From Desulfonema magnum (GTDB lineage: Bacteria; Desulfobacterota; Desulfobacteria; Desulfobacterales; 4be13): a stretch of 64,000 nt of DNA. A program made the position numbers and the translations under genes. Where the stretch lies: assembly GCF_017377395.1 (NCBI RefSeq), contig NZ_CP061800.1, forward strand, positions 1,116,001 to 1,180,000, written 5' to 3'. This document shows, piece after piece, positions 7,257 to 19,140 of this stretch; within the stretch, counting starts at the first letter, position 1; the number at the start of each line of letters is the position of its first letter. Under the pieces are notes generated by a model. The model was not told the origin of the DNA. It saw only the letters and a program-made list of their open reading frames with translations, and ran no database searches.

Positions 7257-8609
7257 TTATTTTGCAGCAAGATTCTTCAAAAGAAGTGCTGCATCTGCTG
7301 TATCTATCTTTCCGTTTCCGCTTACATCTGCTTTAGCATTTACTCCGGTTACAGGTAATCCTGCTGCCACTTTCAGACATACAATCACATCTGAGAGACC
7401 CGGAGTTCCGCTGCCATCAAAATCACCAGCTACGGGAGTTGTAAATGTCTGATTTGCGCCGTATGATGTGCCAAAAGCATTTGTTGCATAGGCCCTGACA
7501 TTATAGGTCACACTTTCAGTCAGCCCTGTAAAATTAGCTGAAAAAGCTGCTTCTGTTCCCAGAGGTGTCTCAGGTACATCTGTTACATCGGCACCGCCTA
7601 TTTCAGGATTTTCCGTTGTAGCCAAGACAACACCTCTTGCTGTGGCGTCTGTAGCTTCTCCGCTCACAGTTGCAGAAGTTGCGTTGTAATTTGTCACCAC
7701 ACTGGTGGTAACTGTCGGGGAAGCTGTGCTGAAGAATACACTATCGCTCCCATATTCTGTGCCTTCGGAATTCTTTGCATACGCATTCACATAATATGTT
7801 TCACCAAGAGTCAACTGATCTGAAGGAATGGTAACTTCAAAAGTTGCTGTCGTTAATTCTCCTTCAACCGCAAGACAGTCGGCTCCGGCCTCAGCGGTCG
7901 GATTTTCTGATGGCCCCCAACAAACACCTGCTTCGCTGATCTTGGCAGCAGCAAAATCTTCATTTGTAACATTTCCAGTGATGATTGCAGTGATTGTGTC
8001 ATCCGGATTTTTTGAGACATTTGGCGGTGTCACAGTTTCAACTGTCGGAGGAGGCGGCGGATCACCTTCTGAGGTAACAGTCGCATCCTCACCAGTCATA
8101 GGCACGGTTTCTGTTTCAGTCTTAGTATCATCCGTCCATCTGGTCAGTGTTTTCGAAGGAACATCATCATAGTAATAATCATAATAAGTTATATCTGTTC
8201 CCGGATTATCCGGATCATCTATATCATAAGATTCATAAACACCGATGTAATACTTCGTACCTTTAGCTAATTCTTCATTTTGTAAGGAAAAAGTGCCTGA
8301 ACACCCCTGACCTGGTGAACAACTATCCGAAGGGAATATGTTAAGACCATCCATCTCCTCTGGGTTGGTGCCATCACCAGGTTCGGTTTGATTTAAATTC
8401 TCCTTCAGAAGATAGATCCCCACTTCTTCGCTTCCTGTTCTCAGCACCATTACCTTAAAAGTCGGAGGGTCCTGAGTAATATTTACTTCCAATCCTGTTT
8501 CAGGATCCGGCCAAGAAATCGCAGCATCCGCTTGCTGCGGAGCAATAAAACCCACCCCCAACGCCATCGTCACAAAAAGGGTTAAGGCAACCAACGTTCC
8601 TTTTTTCAT
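7257..8609 (-). CDS. secreted protein with Fn3-like modules and C-terminal dockerin-type repeat pair
   Basis: 450 residues. Signal peptide: MKK, then a hydrophobic stretch to about residue 22, then QQADAA. Acidic, Tyr/Asp-rich region 30-170, proline stretch near 185, then two fibronectin-III-like modules (about 190-295 and 297-390) with the TYYVNAYAKNSEGTEYG and TYNVRAYATNAFGTSYG signatures. The C-terminus (about 394-450) has two EF-hand-like loops, GDFDGSGTPGLSDV and DVSGNGKIDTADA, as in type I dockerins. An extracellular, calcium-binding protein that could dock to a cohesin; no cohesin is visible here. The ribosome binding site AAGGAGG before ATG 8609 is strong. Confidence 0.82.
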   Translation of the reverse strand: MKKGTLVALTLFVTMALGVGFIAPQQADAAISWPDPETGLEVNITQDPPTFKVMVLRTGSEEVGIYLLKENLNQTEPGDGTNPEEMDGLNIFPSDSCSPGQGCSGTFSLQNEELAKGTKYYIGVYESYDIDDPDNPGTDITYYDYYYDDVPSKTLTRWTDDTKTETETVPMTGEDATVTSEGDPPPPPTVETVTPPNVSKNPDDTITAIITGNVTNEDFAAAKISEAGVCWGPSENPTAEAGADCLAVEGELTTATFEVTIPSDQLTLGETYYVNAYAKNSEGTEYGSDSVFFSTASPTVTTSVVTNYNATSATVSGEATDATARGVVLATTENPEIGGADVTDVPETPLGTEAAFSANFTGLTESVTYNVRAYATNAFGTSYGANQTFTTPVAGDFDGSGTPGLSDVIVCLKVAAGLPVTGVNAKADVSGNGKIDTADAALLLKNLAAK

Positions 8610-9218
8610 TTTTTCTTTTCCTCCTTTTTAAAAGTGTCCAACTACGGTTTTTTTTCTTATGATTTAGCATCACAGGTGTTTTTAACCGCTTTTGAACAAA
8701 ATTTACTGACTGTTCAAACCTCCCTTTACCGTAAAAAAAAACCGACACATTTCTTATCGGCGCACAACATCAACTTTTTTTACGGCAATTCATCCCCCTC
8801 TTACCATAAGATATCCTCCTTTTTTCCAATTTTTGCCTTAATTTTAAAGCCATTTTACGGCCTTGTTACCTTAAATAAAAAAAGCACCGGATATGACACT
8901 GCTCTGCCCTAATTCGCAGGCTGATTATTTTTTTATTAAAAAATTCAAATTATTATCATAAATTTTTAGCCCATAAAATCATATGTTCCCTTTATATATA
9001 CATCCGAAACATAGTTTGCAAGTATTTTTTTACGAGTGATTCCGAAAAACACTCCAATCTTCAGCGTATTCAGGAGGTCAGGCATCGCTTGTCAGGGGCA
9101 ATATCAGAAAAGGGTTAAAAATCAGGAATTTTTATCTTATTTTATTATACACGGCACGACGCTTTTTCTTACACGGCTGTTTTAAAAAATTATCAGAAAT
9201 TAGGTTGGTATTCAGAGA
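8610..9218. other. AT-rich intergenic region, no gene recognised
   Basis: This 609-bp gap between the dockerin gene and pyrG holds homopolymer A/T runs and no credible frame. On the minus strand an AGGAGGATATCTTATG start is followed by only five codons. I looked for a cyclic-di-GMP riboswitch here, common before extracellular-protein genes in this group, and did not find its conserved core. Confidence 0.6.
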
Positions 9219-10880
<1,662 letters not shown>

Positions 10881-10898
10881 TTATATTACCTTAGTATT

Positions 10899-10981
10899 TG
10901 AAACTTGAAACTTGAAACTTGAAACTTGAAACTCGAAACTCGAAACTCGAAACTCGAAACTCGAAACTCGAAACTCGAAAT
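10899..10981. repeat. heptamer array GAAACTT/GAAACTC
   Basis: About 11 tandem 7-mers upstream of pyrG. A second short run, AAGTTTC x4, lies at 11119-11150 on the other side of the 91-bp hairpin, so the hairpin is bracketed by complementary heptamer runs. Confidence 0.85.
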
Positions 10982-11013
10982 TTTGACACTTTAAAGAATG
11001 ATAAAATTGTTTC

Positions 11014-11104
11014 GGTAGTCCTGCACAAGCAGTGATGAATGAGATTCAGTGTCCTGATAACCGGGGGACTGAACGGGATTCATCACTACCTTTGCAGGAC
11101 TACC
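11014..11104. repeat. 91-bp terminally inverted hairpin repeat, copy 1
   Basis: Ends are GGTAGTCCTGCA and TGCAGGACTACC. Inner arms include AGTGATGAAT/ATTCATCACT and ATTCAGT/ACTGAAC, so almost the whole unit folds into one imperfect hairpin. Copies 2 (23501-23591) and 3 (56404-56494) have the same length and are inverted relative to this one. MITE-like; no coding capacity. Confidence 0.85.
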
Positions 11105-11153
11105 ATTGTTTCTATCCAAGTTTTAAGTTTCAAGTTTCAAGTTTCAAATTTTA

Positions 11154-12512
<1,359 letters not shown>

Positions 12513-12637
12513 TCAAACATCTTCGATAACCACCTGAACACTCAGACATTCAAAGCCTCAGAACACTTAACCACCTATTAACTTGACAAATGAAAAAGAA
12601 ATGCTACTCTGCTTATATTGTTATGTCAAGAATTGGG

Positions 12638-12666
12638 TTGTCAAGTATTCAGATATTTAGTATTAT
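12638..12666 (+). promoter_or_regulatory. candidate sigma70 promoter for the 12723 gene
   Basis: TTGTCA (12638-12643), 17-bp spacer, TATTAT (12661-12666); each box has one mismatch to consensus. The predicted transcript would start about 50 nt before the ATG at 12723. An isolated TTGACA lies at 12587 without a good -10. Confidence 0.5.
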
Positions 12667-12722
12667 TATTTATTTTCAAATACTTGAAAACTCAGTCACT
12701 CAAGTGATCAAAAAAGGTTATC

Positions 12723-13130
12723 ATGCAAAATAAAGATTTTTACACCACCACCCATCTTATTGTTGCGGCAATACGGGTTCATGAACATCAGAACAATGCT
12801 GCTCCCTCTGTTGATGATATTTGTCGTTCCCTGTCATTTTCTTTGGAACAGGGACATTTTATATGTAACAAACTTGATGAAATTGAAATCATAGAAATAG
12901 TGAGAGGCGCTTACGGTGCCAGGCTTTTCATCAAGGATCATTTAAAAATTGAGGAAATTCCAAGAGCTGAAAAAGGAAGCAGCCTGCGGGAAGAGATTGA
13001 AAAATTTCAAAATACCAAAAAGGATTTTGAACAAAAGATAGAATCTTTTCAGGCGGAGAAAGCAGAAAGACAAAAAACGCTTTTTGCTGAAATTGAAAGC
13101 AGGCTCAGACAGAAAACAGACGCAAAATAA
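12723..13130 (+). CDS. small protein with predicted winged-helix N-terminus and coiled-coil C-terminus
   Basis: 135 residues, not assigned to a named family. Residues 1-75 read like a helical winged-helix module (TTTHLIVAAIRVHEHQ, then VDDICRSLSFSLEQG and a short wing). Residues 85-130 are a charged Glu/Lys/Gln coiled coil. It could be a small DNA-binding or adaptor protein; that is inference. It has its own candidate promoter, is divergent from eno, and converges with the trmO-like gene with no gap. AAGG lies 5 nt before the ATG. Confidence 0.7.
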   Translation: MQNKDFYTTTHLIVAAIRVHEHQNNAAPSVDDICRSLSFSLEQGHFICNKLDEIEIIEIVRGAYGARLFIKDHLKIEEIPRAEKGSSLREEIEKFQNTKKDFEQKIESFQAEKAERQKTLFAEIESRLRQKTDAK

Positions 13131-13616
13131 TCATTTTGCAAATCTTCCGTCATCCTGTATTGTTTCAAGTTTATCTGTCTGTGTTTCAACCCATCCCGTT
13201 TTTTCGACTTTTCGAATGTCGAATTTCGGAATATAGGGTTTCACGTCCAACACCGGCGTGGCATCCAGCATGTCAATATCCTGTATATGAAGGCAGCCTT
13301 TGTCCACCCTTAAAAGACGGACCACAGATATTCCCACGGGATTGGGACGTGCCGGTGCCCTGGTGGCAAACAGACCATGAAATGCATCATCCAGGAACGG
13401 CTTTACCTTCAGAGAAAACTTTTTTGACATATGGAAATGATAAATCAGAATAATATGGGAAAACTGCTCAAGATCATCAAGTCCTTCAACATATTCCGGA
13501 AATATTTCCACAACCGCTTCAACGCCGGCACCTCCCGCGGGCTGGATAGGAGTTCCCTCAGGAGTTTTGAACGGGGAATGAATGACACCGATGGGCATAT
13601 ATTCTATTTTATTCAT
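13131..13616 (-). CDS. trmO: TrmO-like tRNA (t6A37) N6-methyltransferase, UPF0066/TsaA family
   Basis: 161 residues. The family folds as an unusual beta-barrel that methylates N6-threonylcarbamoyladenosine at position 37 of some tRNAs using S-adenosylmethionine. Diagnostic stretches are IGVIHSPFKTPEGTPIQP, FSHIILIYHFH and APARPNPVGISVVRLL. It is shorter than the E. coli protein (which has a C-terminal extension), like many compact members. Start: the ATG at 13616 with GGAG 6 nt upstream is preferred over an in-frame ATG at 13682 lying in the palindrome. Confidence 0.8.
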   Translation of the reverse strand: MNKIEYMPIGVIHSPFKTPEGTPIQPAGGAGVEAVVEIFPEYVEGLDDLEQFSHIILIYHFHMSKKFSLKVKPFLDDAFHGLFATRAPARPNPVGISVVRLLRVDKGCLHIQDIDMLDATPVLDVKPYIPKFDIRKVEKTGWVETQTDKLETIQDDGRFAK

Positions 13617-13644
13617 AATTTCTCCGACTGACAGATGAATGCTC

Positions 13645-13677
13645 AGACTTCCGAAGTTTCCAGAACTTCGGAAGTCT
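13645..13677. repeat. perfect palindrome AGACTTCCGAAGTT / AACTTCGGAAGTCT
   Basis: 14-bp perfect arms around a 5-nt loop, 28 bp upstream of the trmO-like start. Same family as 7206-7240 and the translated copy at 61403-61437. It would form a strong hairpin in the leader. Confidence 0.75.
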
Positions 13678-13705
13678 TCCATAGCTCTGGAAAGTTCACC
13701 TGATC

Positions 13706-13798
13706 TTTACCGTGAAAATACATTTTGAAAACCCGGGTTTTTTATCTGAAAAAATTTTCATAACCGGGGGCGAAAAACCCGGCTTTTTCATGAGCGTA
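13706..13798 (-). repeat. ~92-bp hairpin leader element, copy b
   Basis: Read on the minus strand it runs ACGCTCATG... to ...CACGGTAAA and points toward the trmO-like gene 90 nt downstream. It also begins 13 nt after the hydrolase stop, so its AAAAAGCCGGGTTTTT / AAAAAACCCGGG stem could terminate hydrolase transcription. Confidence 0.8.
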
Positions 13799-13810
13799 AA
13801 CATCTGCTTT

Positions 13811-14596
13811 TTACTTTATTTTGTCTAATAAAGTTTGCACTGCCGCCATATACTCTGATAAGCCATGAAAAAATATATCATTGTGATTTGCCCTCGGAAT
13901 TTTGAGCAATGTTTTGTCAGGAGACGGACACGCGTCATATAAAGCCTGACCATCTGAAAAAGGAATGATGTGATCGTGTTCTGCATGAATGACAAGAGCG
14001 GGCTTGTCAAATGTTCGTATCTTATCCAAATTGCCGACACCATCCTCTTCCCTGATATCCAGGGCCTCAACATTGATACCCAGCAGCTTTAACAACGGAA
14101 TCACATAAGCAAATCCGCTTTCAATAATGAGACCATCCATGTGCCTTTTATAACAGGCTGCAAGTTCAAGAGCGGATGCGCTTCCCAGGGACCGTCCCAT
14201 GACAATAAGAGGGCCTGAGTAGTTGTTTTCTTTGAGCCATTTTTTTACAAAATCGAAAATCACATGGCAGTCCCGCATCATGGCCGTGACAGTCGGTTTT
14301 CCAGTTGACCGGCCATACCCCCTGTAATCCACTGGTAAAAAATTGATCCCCATCTGGTTATAATTTTCTCCCATGTCATCATAATCAGCAACAATTTCAC
14401 CGTTGCCGTGAAAGAAAAGGATGTTCGGGGCGGATTGTTTTACCATATGGAAACGCGCCCCCACCACCACACTGTTTTCCACCGGAACAGATATATCCCG
14501 ACTTGACATTCTCAGCCCGGACCTGGGGTGAAACAAAAACATGGAAACTTCCAGCCGATCCAGAGCAGAATAATCATTTTTTGAAATATATGCCAT
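13811..14596 (-). CDS. alpha/beta hydrolase (serine hydrolase, BAAT/YqiA-like)
   Basis: 261 residues. Oxyanion region FFHGNGE (61-67), nucleophile Ser136 in GRSLG, acid Asp208 in HAEHDHIIPF and His238 in RANHND make a complete triad. No signal peptide is visible, so it is probably a cytoplasmic esterase or related hydrolase; substrate unknown. Start: the ATG at 14596 has GGGAGA 5 nt upstream, whereas an ATG at 14608 overlaps that binding site. The ribosome-binding region itself comes from a copy of the dispersed core repeat. Confidence 0.82.
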   Translation of the reverse strand: MAYISKNDYSALDRLEVSMFLFHPRSGLRMSSRDISVPVENSVVVGARFHMVKQSAPNILFFHGNGEIVADYDDMGENYNQMGINFLPVDYRGYGRSTGKPTVTAMMRDCHVIFDFVKKWLKENNYSGPLIVMGRSLGSASALELAACYKRHMDGLIIESGFAYVIPLLKLLGINVEALDIREEDGVGNLDKIRTFDKPALVIHAEHDHIIPFSDGQALYDACPSPDKTLLKIPRANHNDIFFHGLSEYMAAVQTLLDKIK

Positions 14597-14600
14597 AAGT

Positions 14601-14655
14601 TCTCCCATATAAACGGATATGACCTGCCAGTCACAATAAAAGTATGAAAGCGGGA
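14601..14655 (-). repeat. single palindromic core repeat, minus orientation
   Basis: On the minus strand: TTTCATACTTTTATTGTGAC, then TGGCAGGTCATATCC and GTTTATATGGGAG. It ends inside the ribosome binding site of the hydrolase gene. Confidence 0.75.
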
Positions 14656-14717
14656 CCGGAACTTCTCAATTCTCAATTCCTATGTCCGTTCGGATGTAAT
14701 TATTAGTTATCTGTTGA

Positions 14718-15467
14718 TTACTTCAATGAAGCCACAATATTTTTTGCTGCTTTTTCTATAAGCATTGTGTCTATGCAAACGGCAATCAGTGTGTAACCAG
14801 ATTGTATATAAGGCTTAAGAACCTCAGCGGTCGCGCCAAATATACCGAGCGGAATTTTTGCCTGGTCCGCGTATTTTTTTACATGCGATATTGCTTTTTG
14901 AACAGCCGGGTCGGTTGTCAGGCCCATCTTTCCCATACTGGCTGAAAGGTCATATGGCCCGACGAATAAGCAGTCAATTCCGGAAACCCTGACGATGTTT
15001 TCAATATCATCCACAGCATCTTTATGTTCGATTTGAATGATGACAACGGTCTCATCATTGGCAGAAGCGACATATTTCTGGAAATTGCCTCCGTAGCCCT
15101 GTGCCCTGGCAACACCGACACCTCTTGACCCTTCGGGCGGATATTTACAAAGCCGAACCGCCTGTCTGGCATCCCCGGCGGACCGAATCTGTGGTATGAT
15201 AATACCGGAAGCACCTATATCAAGCGATTTTTTAATCCAGACTTCGTCGTTTGACGGCACGCGTATCAGACATGGGAACTTCGGTGTCACAGCCTGAAGA
15301 ATAAGTTGTGCGTCTCTGATGGTCAGGGCGCTATGTTCAATATCCACAAAAAGCCAGTCAAATCCGGACATACAAAAAATTTCAGCAAGTTCAGTGGACG
15401 GAAGTGTTATTATTGCTCCGATAAGAAGATCACCCCGAATTATTCTGTTTCTGACGGATCCGTTCAT
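14718..15467 (-). CDS. HpcH/HpaI-family class II aldolase
   Basis: 249 residues. Family members cleave 2-keto-3-deoxy or 4-hydroxy-2-oxo acids to pyruvate and an aldehyde with a divalent metal. Signatures: FDWLFVDIEHSALTIRDAQ, IRVPSNDEVWIKKSLDIGAS, GSRGVGVARAQGYG, IIQIEHKDAVDDIE with the metal-binding Glu, and LFVGPYDLSASMGKMG with the metal-binding Asp. Substrate not deducible; a 2-dehydro-3-deoxyglucarate or rhamnonate aldolase is most likely. Start at 15467 with a purine-rich GGAAAAAAA upstream. Monocistronic by appearance. Confidence 0.85.
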   Translation of the reverse strand: MNGSVRNRIIRGDLLIGAIITLPSTELAEIFCMSGFDWLFVDIEHSALTIRDAQLILQAVTPKFPCLIRVPSNDEVWIKKSLDIGASGIIIPQIRSAGDARQAVRLCKYPPEGSRGVGVARAQGYGGNFQKYVASANDETVVIIQIEHKDAVDDIENIVRVSGIDCLFVGPYDLSASMGKMGLTTDPAVQKAISHVKKYADQAKIPLGIFGATAEVLKPYIQSGYTLIAVCIDTMLIEKAAKNIVASLK

Positions 15468-15610
15468 GTATTTTTTTCCATATGCGCTTAAATCTCAGGC
15501 AGATAATTTTAACGATTCAATTTTTTTTAGATTGTTATCTGCTCATATGTCCGGTTCGCTGCTGAAAACTGAAAAACAAAAACCATCTCACCTGTCTGTT
15601 TTTAATTTCT

Positions 15611-16345
15611 TTAATACTTTGAGATATTAATGCCTTCCCTGCCTATCACACGCCCGCCTGAAAAAAATCTTTTTTTGTAATATTTTTCAGTGAGGTCATT
15701 TATCATCACTCCTTTGCTGCGGGCTGCGTGAACAAATTTGTTGTCTTTCAGATATATCCCCACATGAGAAATTCTTCTGCCCCTGATTTTAAAGCAAAGA
15801 ATATCCCCTTCCTGTAATTCCTCTTTTTTAACAGGAACCAGGTCATTATAGTACATATTACGTGATGTGCGGTTTAATTCTATACCATAGGCTTCTTTAT
15901 AAACAGATTTCACAAAACAAGAACAATCTATTCCGTATTTTGAACATCCTCCCCATTTGTAACGAGTGCCAAACCATTTATCTATTGCCTTAATTAAGTC
16001 TTTATTTTCAGTTCCATCAAGTTCTAATCCTAATTTTTTCGAACACTCATAATAAAATCGTGAATTAAAGATTTCCATTAAAGGTGTTTCGGACATGTCC
16101 TCATCTTCCAAATGTGTTTCGTTTTCAGCAGCATCTTCACACTCGCACTCATCAGCCGTCCGGGGAGCGGTTTCAGAGGTCGCTTTGTTTTTAATCTGAG
16201 GAACAGGTTTTTCTGTTTCATAAGCCACTGTTGCTACTTCCTGAACGTTGTTCTTTCTGACTGCCGAACAGGAATAAGTGGTGATTGCCAGCAAAACAAC
16301 GACAATATATTTGAAAGCGTCACTCGGAGTTAATGTCCGTGACAT
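15611..16345 (-). CDS. NlpC/P60-family cell-wall peptidase, probable lipoprotein
   Basis: 244 residues. A hydrophobic N-terminus ends ITTYSC, so Cys26 may be lipidated, although the -3 residue is not typical. A charged linker (30-90, very Glu-rich) leads to the catalytic domain (120-235): Cys141 in GIDCSCFV, His194 in RISHVGIYL, His206 in FVHAA. Such enzymes cut peptide crosslinks in peptidoglycan, usually D-Glu to diaminopimelate. Strong ribosome binding site AAGGAGGAC before ATG 16345. No operon partner. Confidence 0.88.
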   Translation of the reverse strand: MSRTLTPSDAFKYIVVVLLAITTYSCSAVRKNNVQEVATVAYETEKPVPQIKNKATSETAPRTADECECEDAAENETHLEDEDMSETPLMEIFNSRFYYECSKKLGLELDGTENKDLIKAIDKWFGTRYKWGGCSKYGIDCSCFVKSVYKEAYGIELNRTSRNMYYNDLVPVKKEELQEGDILCFKIRGRRISHVGIYLKDNKFVHAARSKGVMINDLTEKYYKKRFFSGGRVIGREGINISKY

Positions 16346-16846
16346 TTCAGTCCTCCTTTTTTCCGATTAATTTATAAGTTACGACAAAAATTGAATCGCT
16401 ATGTTAAACAAACAGCATGTTGCTGCTGTTAATTTTGTTAATAATATTTTTTTATAGTCAGAACCTGCCCGGGATGTCCAACAGTGATATTTTTTTAAAA
16501 AAAACATATAAATACAAAATCTTAAATAATAAACAAAAAATTTTAAAACTAATGGCATTATTTTTGCATATATTAAATAATAGGGGGTTATAGGTATTTT
16601 TTTATAAAAAATCTCAAAGCCTTTCAAAACAGTTTTTAATATATATTTCAAAAGGTTATTTTGTGAAAGGAAAATTTTTTTTTAGAAAACATGAGCAAAA
16701 CTTGCCGGCCCTGATCTGAGTTACACTCAAGATTATTTTTTTTGAACTTTCATGTAAGAACAAAGAACTTTTTGTGTATCTATCAATTTAAGAAAATGAA
16801 AAATAAAGTTGTAATGCTCTGAAAAACCGCCTTCCCATACGCAGTA
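16346..16846. other. AT-rich intergenic region, nothing recognised
   Basis: This 501-bp gap has a very high A/T content. A hydrophobic minus-strand frame at 16379-16651 lacks a convincing ribosome binding site and family signal, and I do not call it a gene. No repeat family of this window is present, so the region may hold promoters that I cannot identify. Confidence 0.5.
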
Positions 16847-17728
16847 TCAGGAATGGCGTCGTTGCATATGAACCTCCAATCGCCCCACTGCCAGGGAGCA
16901 GGTAAGGGTTAATATTAAATATAAAAAAGCCACGGTGATCCAGATTTCAAATGTCAGATAGGTGACTGACATCAGCTCCATTCCCTGAAATGTCAGTTCC
17001 TGGATCGAAATGACGGACACAATGGCCGAATCCTTTATGGTGGATATAAATTGTCCTGCCAGAGGCGGAAGAATTCTTCGCAGAGCCTGGGGCAGAATAA
17101 TATGGCGCATCTTCTGACTCCATTTTAGTCCCAGAGCGGATGATGCTTCCCATTGTCCTTTTTCAACAGACTGAATACCTGCTCTGACTATTTCTGTGAT
17201 ATAGGCTCCCTCAAAGATGGCCAAGGTGATGACCGCAGATAAAAACGCCGAAAAAACCAGGGGCTGGGCAAAGAAAAATGTAAAAAAAATCTGCGTACCC
17301 GGGGAGCAGGATCGGATAAAGTCATCCACGCCAAGAACCGGCATGATCTGATCACTCACAAAAAAATAAAAAATAAAGATTAGGACAAGGGGGGGAAGGT
17401 TACGGACCAGCTCGACATAGGTTCCTCCGATAAGCCGTTTAAAGAGATTTTTACTGGTGCGGCAAAGCCCCATTATTGTTCCGATAATCATCGCAAAAAT
17501 GGTTCCCCAGACGCTCAGGCGGATCGTGGTGAAAAAGCCCTGCATCAGCAGATTCGGAATCCACCGTCTGCTTTCCGGGTCATAACGGAAGATATACTGG
17601 GGGATGACGCCCCAGTTCCATTTATAATGAAGTCCTGTTTTAATCCTGTAGCTGATATACAATATAACTGTCAGGATAAACAGCCCGACAATAATATCGA
17701 GAAATGAAATTTTTATTTTATTCTTCAA
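16847..17728 (-). CDS. polar amino-acid ABC transporter permease (second permease of cluster)
   Basis: 293 residues with an N-terminal membrane helix (about 10-26), a ~40-residue periplasmic stretch, then the five-helix HisM/GlnP-type permease core. The core contains GTIFAMIIGTIMG, ELVRNLPPLVLIFIFYF, FEGAYITEIVRAGIQSVEKG and the EAA loop EASSALGLKWSQKMRHIILP, which contacts the ATPase. It pairs with the homologous permease at 19287 to form the inner-membrane channel, with the binding protein between them. The extended N-terminus (RYDPESRRWIPNLLMQG) is shared with the partner. Confidence 0.9.
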   Translation of the reverse strand: MKNKIKISFLDIIVGLFILTVILYISYRIKTGLHYKWNWGVIPQYIFRYDPESRRWIPNLLMQGFFTTIRLSVWGTIFAMIIGTIMGLCRTSKNLFKRLIGGTYVELVRNLPPLVLIFIFYFFVSDQIMPVLGVDDFIRSCSPGTQIFFTFFFAQPLVFSAFLSAVITLAIFEGAYITEIVRAGIQSVEKGQWEASSALGLKWSQKMRHIILPQALRRILPPLAGQFISTIKDSAIVSVISIQELTFQGMELMSVTYLTFEIWITVAFLYLILTLTCSLAVGRLEVHMQRRHS

Positions 17729-18038
17729 AATTGCCTTTTTTCCGCATATTCATCCTGATTCAGGATTTGGAAAAGGGGAATTTATAGTTTAAAAATAGCA
17801 GATAGTCAATATCTAATTCTGTAAATATTTGGTAACAGCGCCTTTCACATCAAGATATTGCGATTTGATTTTAGATTAAACACAATAGGTTGTCACAGAC
17901 TGGTTATGAAATAAGTTTTCCATATTTTGTTTTCCGAGGGACCGGGAAATCAGGCGGTGACGGTTCTGATTTGTTAATTTGAATCAGATGAGACAGTCAG
18001 CAGATCGAAAAATCTTCGGGCTGTCGGCGGACGGGGGA

Positions 18039-18098
18039 GAAACCCGGCTTTTTCCGGCGGGAGAGGGTTCCCCCGTCCTGAAAAAAAAGCCGGGTTTC
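18039..18098. repeat. 60-bp hairpin GAAACCCGGCTTTTT..AAAAAAGCCGGGTTTC
   Basis: Long stem with a GC-rich loop containing a second inner stem (CGGGGGAG/TTCCCCCG type). It is related in its stem to the 92-bp element but lacks its ends; a second copy is at 62328-62385. It lies in the spacer between the binding-protein gene and the second permease and could attenuate or terminate transcription. Confidence 0.6.
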
Positions 18099-18164
18099 TT
18101 TGCTGTCCCGCACACAGTCCGGGAACTTTTCAATTTACTGACAGTGATTTGAAAGTTTATGACA

Positions 18165-18204
18165 TAAAAAAAACCGAGTTTTTTGGAAAAAAACTCGGCT
18201 TTTT
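18165..18204 (-). terminator. intrinsic terminator after the binding-protein gene
   Basis: AAAACCGAGTTTTTT, GGAA loop, AAAAAACTCGGCTTTT, starting 23 nt after the stop at 18227 on the minus strand and with A/T tracts on both sides. It would allow partial readthrough from the abundant binding-protein transcript into the downstream permease. Confidence 0.7.
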
Positions 18205-18226
18205 AATTTTATATTCAAAAAATGTG

Positions 18227-19060
18227 CTATTTGATCATGTTTTCCCAATCTTTGGTTTCAAACCAGTAATGTTTCCGTTCTTTTAGCCAACCTTCGGCTT
18301 CAACGACCCGTATCCAGTTGTTAAAAAAGTTGAGTGTGTCAGCATCGCCTTTTCTTACAGCAAAACCGATAGGTTCTTTGGTGAATATTTCTTTAAGCGG
18401 AAGAAACAGTTGCTCCGGATATTTGATAGCGTAAAACGCAGGGGTCGGGGCTGACCCCACCGCAGCATGGGCTTTTCCGTTGATAAGCTCCTGATATGCC
18501 TGGGATTCATCATCAAACATCCGCAGTTTTGCTTTGGGCATGAATTGTTTGGCAGCAGTGACAGCAGTTGACCCCAGTCTGGCAGCCACTGTCACATCAG
18601 GTCGGTTAAAATCTTCCAAGGTGCTGAAATTCGCTGCAAGCTGTTTGTGTGCCACAATGGACATGCCAGTGTAATCGTAAGGAATTGTAAAATTGACTTT
18701 CAGATTCCGATTTGGTCGGATTCCCATTCCGCCGATAATAACATCAAACTTTCCTGTGAGAAGCGCGGGAATAATACCGGCCCACTTGGTGGGAATGAAT
18801 TCCGCTCTGACACCCATATCCCGGGCCAGCCGGGTGGCCACATCAATCTCAAATCCGATCAGTTTGCCTGTTTTGTCTTTCATGGCCCAGGGCACAAAGG
18901 TTGACATGCCAATTTTGAGTACGCCGCGTCTGAGCGACTGTTCTATGGCGCTTTCAGCGCTCAGTTGCTGCTGAAGTTTGCCTGCAAATGCCGTACCAGT
19001 CAGGCTGACGATCAGAGCAAAAATTACGGCAACATACAGCCCTGACGAAGTTCTTTTCAA
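18227..19060 (-). CDS. periplasmic amino-acid-binding protein of an ABC transporter (SBP family 3)
   Basis: 277 residues. Cleavable signal peptide with hydrophobic core VAVIFALIVSLTGTAFA. The mature SBP_bac_3 fold has LKIGMSTFVPWAMKDKTGKL, GFEIDVATRLARDMGV, DVIIGGMGIRPNRNLKVNFT and AARLGSTAVTAAKQF. The WAMKD and FEIDV blocks typify general polar amino-acid binders of the GlnH/ArtJ type; ligand unknown. It lies between the two permease genes, with 226 bp upstream holding repeats and a terminator downstream. Confidence 0.9.
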   Translation of the reverse strand: MKRTSSGLYVAVIFALIVSLTGTAFAGKLQQQLSAESAIEQSLRRGVLKIGMSTFVPWAMKDKTGKLIGFEIDVATRLARDMGVRAEFIPTKWAGIIPALLTGKFDVIIGGMGIRPNRNLKVNFTIPYDYTGMSIVAHKQLAANFSTLEDFNRPDVTVAARLGSTAVTAAKQFMPKAKLRMFDDESQAYQELINGKAHAAVGSAPTPAFYAIKYPEQLFLPLKEIFTKEPIGFAVRKGDADTLNFFNNWIRVVEAEGWLKERKHYWFETKDWENMIK

Positions 19061-19140
19061 AATAAACCTCCTTATAAGTAAAAAATCGTTAAAAAATAAA
19101 TGGAGCGTTTAAGAAAAAAATTATCCGGTACAAAAAATGT

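Noticed and set aside
8610-8900. Possible cyclic-di-GMP riboswitch upstream of the dockerin gene
   Set aside because: Read on the minus strand; the conserved GEMM core elements were not found.
16379-16651. 90-codon hydrophobic minus-strand frame
   Set aside because: AT-rich sequence produces hydrophobic codons by chance; no ribosome binding site and no neighbour link.
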